Of a stretch of DNA of 64,000 nt, positions 7,851-15,712 are shown one piece after another. The notes beneath the pieces are model-generated. The model made no database searches. It saw nothing but the letters and a program-made list of their open reading frames with translations, and had not been told where the DNA came from. Each line of letters starts with the position of its first letter. The stretch's first letter is position 1. This DNA comes from an uncultured delta proteobacterium (lineage in GTDB: Bacteria; Desulfobacterota; Desulfovibrionia; Desulfovibrionales; Desulfovibrionaceae). The stretch lies in contig LT599018.1 of NCBI GenBank assembly GCA_900079685.1, positions 1,138,970-1,202,969 of the forward strand, given 5' to 3'. Made by a program: the position numbers and the translations under genes.

Positions 7851-9405
7851 CGCACACCTCCTCTAACTGCAAGGAAAAACTCACAATGGCCCCGTGCGGG
7901 ACGTTATCCGCAATCCGGACCTCGCCGCCGTGCGCGCGGACGATCGACCGGCAAAGCGGCAGCCCCAAACCGATGCCCCGGCGGCTGTCGCTTGAGTTTT
8001 TGTTCGTGGTATAGAACATTTCAAATACTTTTTGTTTTTCGTCGTCGCTGATGCCGTTCCCCGTATCCGCCACTTCCACCACAGCCCGCGAACCGCGTCG
8101 CAACGCCCGTATCCGGATATCGGACCCGGCGGGCGTATATTTGACGGCATTATCCACGATATTGATGATTACCTGCATGATAAGCCTGGCGTCCATCTTC
8201 ACCAGAAGGATCTCTTCGGGCATTTCAAGGTGGATGGTATGGTCCTTGGCGCGTTTTGCCATGTAGCGCAAGGATTCCTGAATAATTTCCTGCAAAACTT
8301 CGTACTCCGTATTGATGGTCATCACGCCGTTATCAATACGCGTCACAAACAGCAGGTTTTCCACAAGGTTCATCAACCACTCGGCGTCGCTGTAGATGTT
8401 TTGATATAACTGCCGGCGCAGCTCCGGTTCGATTTGATCCGCGCTGCTCAGAAGAATGTCCGCGTTACCCGATATGCTTGTCAACGGCGTGCGCAGGTCG
8501 TGGGAAATGCTGCGCAGCAGATTGGCCCGCAGCCGCTCCGCCTCGGCCTCTTGCGCGATGCGTTCGTTGAACACCTGCAAGTTGTATTTTTCCACGGACA
8601 GCGCGATTTCGTCCAGCATGGCCAAAACCAGGTTGTATTCAAAGCCGCCGGTGCGTTTAGCGGAATTGACGATAATGCAGATGGCGGCAACGACAGCCTC
8701 CCCGCTTATCAGCTTGAAACAAATTGCTTTGTTGTCCGCATTGAGGTGAAGAACCGTGCTTTTTTTCTCATTGTCGGTGGCGACAAACTCCTCCAGGGCA
8801 GCGATATCCAATCCAATCGCTTCAGGGGAGAGGTTCGGATTGCCTTCCGCGACTTTTGATCTCGGCCGCTGCAATGCGCCGTCGGCCAGCGGGAAAATAA
8901 AAACGGCGCGTGCGAACATCTGGTGCAGTTGCGTCAACGCCACGGTAAATATGTCGTCGATATTTTGCGCCTGTTGCAAATGCTGGCTTGTTTCAAGCAG
9001 AATATCCAGCCGGTGAATCTCCAGTATTTCCCTGTCAAGCTGGCTGCGGAACAGGGTCATGACGTAGTTTGCAATCAGGGATGCGACCAGCATGACGGTC
9101 GTCGTTATGGAGTATTGCAGGTCATAAACGCGAAAGTTGAACGTCGGGTCGGCATAGAGAAAGTTGAATAACAGCACGCCGCTGACCGAGGCCATGACGC
9201 CGTATGCCCAACTGGACGCAATGGAAGAAATCAGCAGGATGCCGATGATGTAAATTGATATGATATTGGCTTCACTCAAACGCAAAGAGTGGAACAGAAG
9301 GCCGATAAGTGAACAGACGCCCAAAATGAACACGGACATGAACGCATCGCGCCATGTGGTATCGGCCTTTATCCGTGGATTTTTTTGCAGCGTTTTGACG
9401 ATCAT
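7825..9405 (-). CDS. KdpD-like sensor histidine kinase lacking the KdpD/Usp N-terminal domains
   Basis: 526 residues, ATG behind GGGGAG. Four hydrophobic segments in about residues 24-118 match the DUF4118 membrane region of KdpD. A GAF-like linker follows, then HisKA with SISHDLRTPL (His near residue 304) and an ATPase domain with NIVDNAVKYTP, DTGNGI and GIGLGLPLC. E. coli KdpD is about 894 residues. Here the cytoplasmic N-terminal KdpD and Usp domains are absent, so potassium or c-di-AMP sensing cannot be assumed. It is translationally coupled to the response regulator. Confidence 0.87.
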   Translation of the reverse strand: MIVKTLQKNPRIKADTTWRDAFMSVFILGVCSLIGLLFHSLRLSEANIISIYIIGILLISSIASSWAYGVMASVSGVLLFNFLYADPTFNFRVYDLQYSITTTVMLVASLIANYVMTLFRSQLDREILEIHRLDILLETSQHLQQAQNIDDIFTVALTQLHQMFARAVFIFPLADGALQRPRSKVAEGNPNLSPEAIGLDIAALEEFVATDNEKKSTVLHLNADNKAICFKLISGEAVVAAICIIVNSAKRTGGFEYNLVLAMLDEIALSVEKYNLQVFNERIAQEAEAERLRANLLRSISHDLRTPLTSISGNADILLSSADQIEPELRRQLYQNIYSDAEWLMNLVENLLFVTRIDNGVMTINTEYEVLQEIIQESLRYMAKRAKDHTIHLEMPEEILLVKMDARLIMQVIINIVDNAVKYTPAGSDIRIRALRRGSRAVVEVADTGNGISDDEKQKVFEMFYTTNKNSSDSRRGIGLGLPLCRSIVRAHGGEVRIADNVPHGAIVSFSLQLEEVCVESEYLGG

Positions 9406-9888
9406 ACGATTACACTCCCCGCCCGCGCAACGTCTCGCACCTGGTATTTTTGTGAATACTCCGGCCCATGCCGCGCCGGCACGGGGCCTTCCCCATGACT
9501 GAGCCTGTCCGGAGGCGGCATGACCGCCGCCGTGTTTTCATCCGGCGGCGCCAGCCCGTTCACGCAGGAACTTGTACTCTCAAGAATCATTTTTGGGGAG
9601 GCATCACCACGTTTTTCACACCATCTTTATACAACCTTAACATGAAACATACAATCTGAAACTCAATATCCCATGAAAATACAAGATATTATGAAACAAA
9701 AAAACGCGTCTGGAAAACGTTTATCAAGAATTCCGCCAAATTATCGCGGAAAAGGTTTTCTGCAAAATCATAACGGAAGTTTAATGCGGAGTGAGCCAAC
9801 TTTTATGCCGCGAAAATTCCCGAATTCCGTATCTCCGGGTATGGTTGAGCCGAAGATCAGGAACAAAAAACAACCATGGAGGTGTGCT
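9406..9888. other. Long non-coding gap between the kinase and the membrane miniprotein
   Basis: About 480 bp between divergent genes. The stretch from about 9590 to 9870 is AT-rich compared with its surroundings and should hold the promoter of the miniprotein gene at 9889. An in-frame ATG at 9673 would extend that gene, but no ribosome binding site supports it and the added sequence looks non-coding. I see no other gene here. Confidence 0.5.
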
Positions 9889-9996
9889 ATGTCTGGTGGA
9901 GGTATATTTCTTCTCGTTCTTTTTGGATTCCTTATTTTTGCCGCGGTTTCCCGTGTAGTATCCGATAAAAAGGCGAAGAAAGACAAAGAAGTTTGA
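9889..9996 (+). CDS. 35-residue single-pass membrane miniprotein
   Basis: The ATG at 9889 has an excellent GGAGG 7 nt upstream. The product has a short Gly-rich N-terminus (MSGGG), one hydrophobic helix (about residues 5-22, IFLLVLFGFLIFAAV) and a strongly basic tail (SDKKAKKDKEV), predicting a single inner-membrane helix with the tail in the cytoplasm. A perfect terminator follows at 10054-10098, so it has its own transcript. Size and shape recall KdpF-like or transporter-associated small subunits, and it lies opposite a KdpD-like kinase, but I recognise no family. It would be missed by annotation with a 100-codon cutoff. Confidence 0.7.
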   Translation: MSGGGIFLLVLFGFLIFAAVSRVVSDKKAKKDKEV

Positions 9997-10053
9997 TGTG
10001 ATTGCCGCCCGGCCCCGGGTTTGGAATTCACCCGTCATCGGAAAAATTGCAAG

Positions 10054-10098
10054 AGAGTATTCATGGCGCACAGTGCAGTGTACCATGAATACTCTTTT
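10054..10098 (+). terminator. Intrinsic terminator of the miniprotein transcript
   Basis: AGAGTATTCATGG (10054-10066) pairs perfectly with 10083-10095 around a 16-nt loop, followed by TTT. It lies 57 nt after the miniprotein stop on the same strand. Confidence 0.88.
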
Positions 10099-10172
10099 AT
10101 GTTCCGTGCAAAAACGGCGGGGATTCCCTGAATCTGAAAGGCGTCCGGGCGGATCGCGGCGGGTACGCTATC

Positions 10173-10661
10173 TCACCTGGCGCACTCGTGTGCCCCGCCT
10201 TTCAAAATATCCAGACCATGCCCGAATTCCGGCAGCACCTGATCGAGGCATTCCTGTACGGCCTTGGGGTTCCCCGGCAGGTTGACGATCAGGGTTTTGC
10301 CCCGGATTCCGGCAGTGGCCCGGGAAAACATGGCCCGTTTCGTCACCTTGAAGCTGAACATGCGCATTGCTTCGGGAATGCCGGGACACAACCGTTCCAC
10401 CACGGCCAGGGTCGCCTCCGGGGTGACGTCCCGTTCGGCGAACCCGGTCCCGCCGGTGGTGAGGATGACGTCCACCATGCGCCCGTCGCACAGCCGCCGC
10501 AGCTCGGCGCTAATCAACGCTCCCTCGCCCGGCAGAATGCCGTAATGGGTCACGGTGTACCCGTGCCGCCCCACAATCGCGGCCGCCGCCATACCGCTCG
10601 CGTCCTCGCGTTCCCCGGCGTGTCCTCTGCTACTGATGGTCAAGATGGCAACAGTATACAT
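10173..10661 (-). CDS. mogA: Molybdopterin adenylyltransferase, MogA/MoaB family
   Basis: 162 residues, normal for the family. It carries the MoCF_biosynth signatures TTGGTGFAERDVTPEA (about residues 69-84) and IVNLPGNPKAVQECL (about 123-137), which bind molybdopterin and the nucleotide. MogA adenylates molybdopterin before metal insertion. It is the first of many molybdenum-cofactor genes in the window and supports the molybdenum hydroxylase XdhD. It lies downstream of the ridA terminator on the same strand, so it should have its own promoter. Confidence 0.88.
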   Translation of the reverse strand: MYTVAILTISSRGHAGEREDASGMAAAAIVGRHGYTVTHYGILPGEGALISAELRRLCDGRMVDVILTTGGTGFAERDVTPEATLAVVERLCPGIPEAMRMFSFKVTKRAMFSRATAGIRGKTLIVNLPGNPKAVQECLDQVLPEFGHGLDILKGGAHECAR

Positions 10662-10914
10662 ATACCTCCGTCTTCACTATCGGTTGCTGTCATTCCGGCG
10701 GGCAATCCGCCCTGAGGTTCTTCCCGGGCGGCGGCACAGCCACCCGCGGAATCCATGAAAAGCCATTTCCCCCGGTATCCGGGGAAAAAACACGGCCCGT
10801 CCCGGACAGACGAGAATTCATACTATATTTCTACCCTTTCGCGCGCATTAAATCCAGCGCAAAGCCGCTTTTTATTCTTCCGCCGCCGACAAACCCCGGC
10901 AAGACGCGCCAAGT

Positions 10915-10946
10915 GAAAACGCCGCTGCATGTGCAGCGGCGTTTTC
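10915..10946 (-). terminator. Intrinsic terminator of the ygeX-ridA operon
   Basis: GAAAACGCCGCTGCA (10915-10929) and its exact complement at 10932-10946 form a 15-bp stem with a 2-nt core. On the minus strand it ends in TTTTC, directly after the ridA stop. It is symmetrical enough to act in both directions. Confidence 0.9.
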
Positions 10947-10951
10947 AGCAA

Positions 10952-11332
10952 TCATGCCAAAGCGACGGCTTCGACTTCGATCCTGGCCCCGAGGGGTAAA
11001 TCCCTGACCGCGAAGCAACTCCGGGCCGGGAAAGGTTTGCCGAAAAAGGTGGCATATACTTCGTTAACAGCCGGGAAATCCTTGATATCCGCAAGGTAGA
11101 CCGTTGTTTTCAACACCTTGCCCAAGTCGGACCCGCCCGCCTGGAGCACGTTGCGAAGGTTTTCCAAAGCCATGGAGGCCTGGGCCTTGATGTCCTCGGG
11201 CATGGCCTTGGTCTTGGGATCAATGGGCAACTGGCCCGAGGTGAAGATGAGGCCGGCCCCGGCCAGCGCCTGGGAATAGGGACCGACGGCGCCGGGCGCC
11301 TTGTCGCTTTCAATCAGTTTGGGTGCGCTCAT
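10952..11332 (-). CDS. ridA: RidA family enamine/imine deaminase
   Basis: 126 residues, the usual size. Family motifs are GPYSQA, FTSGQLPIDP and the catalytic Arg in FPARSCFAVRDLPLGARIEVEAVA (Arg near residue 104). RidA hydrolyses 2-aminoacrylate and related imines released by pyridoxal-phosphate lyases, giving 2-oxoacid and ammonia. It is the last gene of the ygeX operon, and YgeX is a pyridoxal enzyme known to release 2-aminoacrylate, so the pairing makes biochemical sense. Confidence 0.93.
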   Translation of the reverse strand: MSAPKLIESDKAPGAVGPYSQALAGAGLIFTSGQLPIDPKTKAMPEDIKAQASMALENLRNVLQAGGSDLGKVLKTTVYLADIKDFPAVNEVYATFFGKPFPARSCFAVRDLPLGARIEVEAVALA

Positions 11333-11389
11333 GAACTCTCCTTGAACGCCCCGCGAGCTTCACGCTCGCGGGGTAGATGGGTATGGATG

Positions 11390-12982
11390 TCAGGACTGCC
11401 TGCGCAGAACCTTGCCCGCCAGTATCCTCGTCTGCGGTTTGCCGTCCAGCACGGCGGCGCGGCCGTTCACGAACACGTGCTTGATCCCTTCGGGGTATTG
11501 GCGCGGTTCGGTATAGGTGCCTTTGTCCGCAATGGTGGCCGGGTCGAACACAACCACGTCGGCGGCCATGCCCGCTTGCAGCAGGCCGCGATCCTTCAGC
11601 CCGAACACGGAAGCGGGACGGCTGGTCATTTTACGCACGGCTTCTTCCAGCGGAATGACCTTTTCTTCGCGCACGTATTTGCCGAGCACGCGGGGGAAGG
11701 CGCCGAACACGCGGGGGTGGGGTTTACCGCCGAGCAGGCCGTCCGTGCACACGTTGTGCTCCGGCCGGGAGATCAGCGCTTTCACATGCTCTTCCAGCCC
11801 GTAGAAGTCCACCATGCCGACCGCGTTCGATTCATCGTACAGGAGGTCAAAAGTGGCTTCCAGCGGATCTTTACCGCGCATCTCGCCGAGCTCCACCAGG
11901 TTCTTGCCGATGGCGTCCTGGTTTTTCTCGGTCTTCGTGCTGGTGACGAAGATGCCGTCCAGCCCGGCGAAGGCCACGAAGTTGTCCCAGCCCTGGATGC
12001 CGTTCCAGATATCCTTGGTCATGCGCTTCCTGTCTTCGGCGGAAGCCAGGCGCTCCAGCAGCTTGTCCGTGCCGCCGTCATGCACCCAGGGCGGCAGGAT
12101 GACGCCCAGCATGGTGCTGCCCGCGACATAGGGATACTGGTCGAAGGAAACCCGGACACCCTCGGCCTGGGCTTTGTCGAGGAGCCCCAGGACCTTGTCG
12201 AACAAGTGGGCGTTGTTTTTGCCGCACAGTTTGAAGTGGGAGAAATGCACCCATACGCCGGAACCCCGGCCGACGGCGATGACTTCTTCCATGGACTCGA
12301 GGATGGTATCCGCCTCGCTCCGCTGGTGGATGACGAAGGGCACGTTCGCCTTTGCCGCGACCTTGCACAGCTCCGTGACTTCGCGGGTATCCGCGTAGGC
12401 GCAGGGCATGTAGATGAGGCCCGTGGAAAAACCGTACCCGCCGGCGGCCAGTTCCCGCTCCAGCACGGCGCGCATGACGTCCAGTTCCTTGTCCGTGGCC
12501 ACGCCGCTTTCCAGGCCGCGCCCTTCCATGCGCACGTTGCCGTGCGGCACAAGGTAGCAGAGGTTGGTGCCGGAACCGTTCTTTTCCAGCATGTTCAGGT
12601 AGTTTTCCGTCGTTTTGAAGGCCCAGTCGATTGCGTCCGTGTCGCCGTCGAGCCCGGCCAGGTTTTTACGCCAGGGGCTGATGAACTTCTCCGGCAGCGG
12701 CGCCATGGCGATGCCGTCCTGGCCGAGGAACTCCGTGGTCACCCCCTGCATCAATTTGGGGGTGAGGTGCGGCTCCTTGAACACTTCCAGGTCCGAATGG
12801 CTGTGGGTGTCGATAAAGCCCGGGGCGACAACGCAGCCCTTGGCGTCGATAACCTGGTCGAAGCCCGCGTTTTCGATGCTCCCCGTGCCGAGGATCACGC
12901 CGTTTTCGATGGCCACGCTCCCCGGGAAGCCGGGTTTGCCGGTGCCGTCAACAATGATGCCGTTGGTGATAAGCGTGCGCAT
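11390..12982 (-). CDS. D-aminoacylase-like metal-dependent amidohydrolase
   Basis: 530 residues from the ATG at 12982, whose start overlaps the transporter stop region and has AAGGGG upstream. It belongs to the N-acyl-D-amino-acid deacylase group of the amidohydrolase superfamily. Visible metal or catalytic residues are HSHSD (about residues 65-69), His in PFVIHQRSE, His in VWVHFSHFK and Asp in NVCTDGLLGGKPHPR. Classical D-aminoacylases have a metal-ligand Cys in a GNCG motif after GVTT; here that place reads GVTTEFLGQDGIAMAP, Asp instead of Cys, so it is a divergent subgroup. In this operon it may hydrolyse an N-acyl or N-carbamoyl intermediate of purine breakdown; that is inference. Confidence 0.8.
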   Translation of the reverse strand: MRTLITNGIIVDGTGKPGFPGSVAIENGVILGTGSIENAGFDQVIDAKGCVVAPGFIDTHSHSDLEVFKEPHLTPKLMQGVTTEFLGQDGIAMAPLPEKFISPWRKNLAGLDGDTDAIDWAFKTTENYLNMLEKNGSGTNLCYLVPHGNVRMEGRGLESGVATDKELDVMRAVLERELAAGGYGFSTGLIYMPCAYADTREVTELCKVAAKANVPFVIHQRSEADTILESMEEVIAVGRGSGVWVHFSHFKLCGKNNAHLFDKVLGLLDKAQAEGVRVSFDQYPYVAGSTMLGVILPPWVHDGGTDKLLERLASAEDRKRMTKDIWNGIQGWDNFVAFAGLDGIFVTSTKTEKNQDAIGKNLVELGEMRGKDPLEATFDLLYDESNAVGMVDFYGLEEHVKALISRPEHNVCTDGLLGGKPHPRVFGAFPRVLGKYVREEKVIPLEEAVRKMTSRPASVFGLKDRGLLQAGMAADVVVFDPATIADKGTYTEPRQYPEGIKHVFVNGRAAVLDGKPQTRILAGKVLRRQS

Positions 12983-12984
12983 GA

Positions 12985-14490
12985 TCAATCCCCTTCTTGC
13001 CTGGCGTGGCCGCCCGCTGCCTTGACCGGGGAAGCGGCGGGCACGTTGCGCTGTTCGGAAAGACGGTTGGCTTCCTCATGTTCGGCCGTAATGGCCGGGG
13101 GCGCGGCGGCAACGCCCATGGAGCGCTCGATCTTGGACACCGCGAAGAAGGCGATGGTGCTGACAAGCGAGCCGAAGACCAGGGACATGATGCCGTAGGG
13201 TTCCTTCATATACTGCCAGTAGCCGGCGGCAATGGAGCCGAACACGATGGCCGCGAGGCCGCCGTTCTTCGTGGCGTTCTTGTAGATGAAGCCGAACAGG
13301 AACGCGGCGAAAGGACCGGCGGAACGCATGGTGAAGCCGAACACCAGCAGCGGGATGATGCCGATGGATTCATCCAGCGCGATCCACAAACTCGCGATGC
13401 CCATAAGCACGATAACGCCCTTGGACACCAGCACGATCTGGCGGTCGGAGGCGTTGGGGTTCACGTAGCGCTGGTAAATGTCCTTGGTGAACAGGGTGCA
13501 GGAGCCGATGAGGTTGCCCGAGGCGCTGGACATGGTGGCCGCGACCACGGAGGCCATGACCAGACCCGCGATCAGCATGGGCGCGAATTTCATGGCGGCC
13601 ATGGGCATGGCCTGGTTGGGGTTGATGCCGTCAAAGTGGGCCAGCGCGCACAGGCCGATAATGGCCGGGATGAAGCCGTAGCAGGCCATCAGGAGCGAGC
13701 AGAGGAAGGAGCCGAGGCGCGCGGTCTTGATGTCCCGCGCCGCGAAGTAACGCTGCACCGCTTCCTGCCCGGTCGAGAAGGTCATGAAATACATCAGGAT
13801 AAGGCCGATGATCGTTTTCCACCCCACCAGGGTTAACCCGAGTTTTTGCGGGGCCTTGGCCGCGATGTTGGCGCTGACCGTTTCCCAGCCGCCCGCGCCG
13901 GACAGGATGATGGGCATGGCGATCGCCATGCCGACGGTGATGAAAATAATGTGCACGATGTCCGTGAACGCAACCGAAACAAGGCCGCCCATCATGGTGT
14001 ACAGGGTGACCACGATGGCCACCAGGATGGTCACCGTCATGAAATCCGCGCCGGACACGGTCTGGATGATGGAGCTGGTGGCTTTCACCTGGGCTGCCGT
14101 TGCCACGAACAACGTGCCGAGCGAGAGAACCGTGGTGATGATATGGGACGGGGTGCCGTAGCGGCGGGCCAGAATTTCAGGCACCGTGGTGGCCATGGAT
14201 TTACGCAGGAACGGCGCCACGAAGGACACCAGGAAGATGCCGATACCCGCGCAGACGACGTACCAACCGGCGGAAAGGCCCCAGTCTCCGTAAGCGCGGG
14301 CAGCCACACCGATGGTGCTGCCGCCGCCGATTTCAGCCGCGGCCAGGGTGCCGGCCATCATCAGGGGGCCGAGGGAGCGGCCGGCCAGGTGGAAGTCTTC
14401 CGAGTTTTTGACTTTGCGGAAGGAGACGTACAGGGCTATCGCGATCATGGTCGCCATGTAGGCGACGATAATATAAAATGTAGCGTGCAT
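12985..14490 (-). CDS. Sodium:solute symporter (SSS family)
   Basis: 501 residues, ATG behind AAGGAA. About 13 hydrophobic segments and the SSS features DFHLAGRSLGPLMMAGTLAAAEIGGGSTIG (about residues 32-61, quoted in parts: LAGRSLGP, GGGSTIG) and a conserved Glu-rich GQEAVQRYFAA loop (about 248). These carriers use the sodium gradient to import small organic solutes. It lies between ygeY and the D-aminoacylase in one operon, so it may import a ureide, hydantoin or acyl-amino acid that enters the pathway late. Substrate unknown. Confidence 0.87.
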   Translation of the reverse strand: MHATFYIIVAYMATMIAIALYVSFRKVKNSEDFHLAGRSLGPLMMAGTLAAAEIGGGSTIGVAARAYGDWGLSAGWYVVCAGIGIFLVSFVAPFLRKSMATTVPEILARRYGTPSHIITTVLSLGTLFVATAAQVKATSSIIQTVSGADFMTVTILVAIVVTLYTMMGGLVSVAFTDIVHIIFITVGMAIAMPIILSGAGGWETVSANIAAKAPQKLGLTLVGWKTIIGLILMYFMTFSTGQEAVQRYFAARDIKTARLGSFLCSLLMACYGFIPAIIGLCALAHFDGINPNQAMPMAAMKFAPMLIAGLVMASVVAATMSSASGNLIGSCTLFTKDIYQRYVNPNASDRQIVLVSKGVIVLMGIASLWIALDESIGIIPLLVFGFTMRSAGPFAAFLFGFIYKNATKNGGLAAIVFGSIAAGYWQYMKEPYGIMSLVFGSLVSTIAFFAVSKIERSMGVAAAPPAITAEHEEANRLSEQRNVPAASPVKAAGGHARQEGD

Positions 14491-14522
14491 GGAATTCCTT
14501 TCTAGAGCTAGAGTCGCTGAAG

Positions 14523-15707
14523 TTACTTAAGCAATGCCTTGCTGATGGCCGCAAACCCTTCGGTCGCGCCGTACAACTGGCTTTCCTCAATATACTCGTC
14601 AATGGTATGGGCCAGGTTTTCCCGCGACGGCCCGTACCCCAGGGTTTTGATCCCCTTTTCGCCCGCATAGTGGCTTGCGTTGGTGCAGAATGAGTAATGA
14701 GTGATCGTGGGGTTCTGGCCGATGCCTTTCAGCCCTGCCAGCGCGTCTTGCACAAACGCTTCCTTTTCCTCGAACAGCCAGCCGGGGAAGAAACGTTCGC
14801 CCTCGATGTCGTTACCGGTGTGACAATGCTCTTTCCCAAAAGCATAGGATACCTTGGCCTTAAAGGTCGGGTCTGCGGCTTCCAGTTTCTTGACGGCCTC
14901 CTGAAATGGTTTAATCACACTTTCCAAAGTGTCGCCCACCAGAAGGCGACGGTCGTACGTGGCGCGGCAATGGCTGGGCACCACGGAAGCGCCGGGATAC
15001 GGGGTGGAAATGATGTCCGTCAGCACGGCCACGCCCTTGCCCAGAACGGGCTGGGAAGCCGGTGTGATCTTTTCGATCTCCGCCGCCAGGCGCATCATGG
15101 AATGCACGGCGTTGACGCCCTTTTCGGGGTTGGCGGAGTGCGCGGGCACGCCGAAGGTCTCGACAACGATTTCCGCTCTGCCGCGCTGGCCGATCTTGAG
15201 GTTCAGCTCGGACGCTTCGCCGATGATGACGATGTCGGGGTTCACGCGTTTGCTGATCTCGCGGGCCGCGACGCCTTCAAAGCATTCCTCGTGCACGACG
15301 CCGGCCACGTAAATTTCCCCGGCGAAGTTACGGCCGGTTTCCCGCGCCACCATCGCGGCGGCCACGGCCATGGCCGCGACAGAGCCTTTCATGTCGGACG
15401 CGCCGCGCCCGTAAATCTTGCCGTCGATAACTTCCGCGCCAAAGGGATCGCGCTTCCATACCGCGGGGTCGGGCACGGGCACGGTGTCGATGTGGCCGTC
15501 ATACAGAATTTTGGGGCCGGGGCGGTTGCCCTTGATGCAACCGATGATGCTGCCGTATTTGTCCACCACGACATCGTCGTAGCCGTTCTTTTTCATATAC
15601 TCGCCGAGCACCGCCACCACGCCGTCTTCCTTCCCGGAATAGCTGGGCTTTTTAATCAATTCGCGCGTGAGTTCCCTGACTTCGTTTTTCTGGTCCTGCG
15701 TAAGCAT
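14523..15707 (-). CDS. ygeY: YgeY-like M20 family metallohydrolase
   Basis: 394 residues. The ATG at 15707 is chosen because AGGTGA lies just upstream and the protein begins MLTQDQKNEV like family members; an upstream in-frame ATG would overlap ygeX. M20 metal-site motifs are present: YDGHIDTVPVPD (about residues 67-78), GRGASDMKGS (about 100-109) and HEECFEG (Glu pair, about 134). In E. coli YgeY belongs to the anaerobic purine cluster and is thought to cleave a ureido/peptide-like bond in a ring-opened intermediate. It starts 5 nt after ygeX ends. Confidence 0.87.
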   Translation of the reverse strand: MLTQDQKNEVRELTRELIKKPSYSGKEDGVVAVLGEYMKKNGYDDVVVDKYGSIIGCIKGNRPGPKILYDGHIDTVPVPDPAVWKRDPFGAEVIDGKIYGRGASDMKGSVAAMAVAAAMVARETGRNFAGEIYVAGVVHEECFEGVAAREISKRVNPDIVIIGEASELNLKIGQRGRAEIVVETFGVPAHSANPEKGVNAVHSMMRLAAEIEKITPASQPVLGKGVAVLTDIISTPYPGASVVPSHCRATYDRRLLVGDTLESVIKPFQEAVKKLEAADPTFKAKVSYAFGKEHCHTGNDIEGERFFPGWLFEEKEAFVQDALAGLKGIGQNPTITHYSFCTNASHYAGEKGIKTLGYGPSRENLAHTIDEYIEESQLYGATEGFAAISKALLK

Positions 15708-15712
15708 GATGT

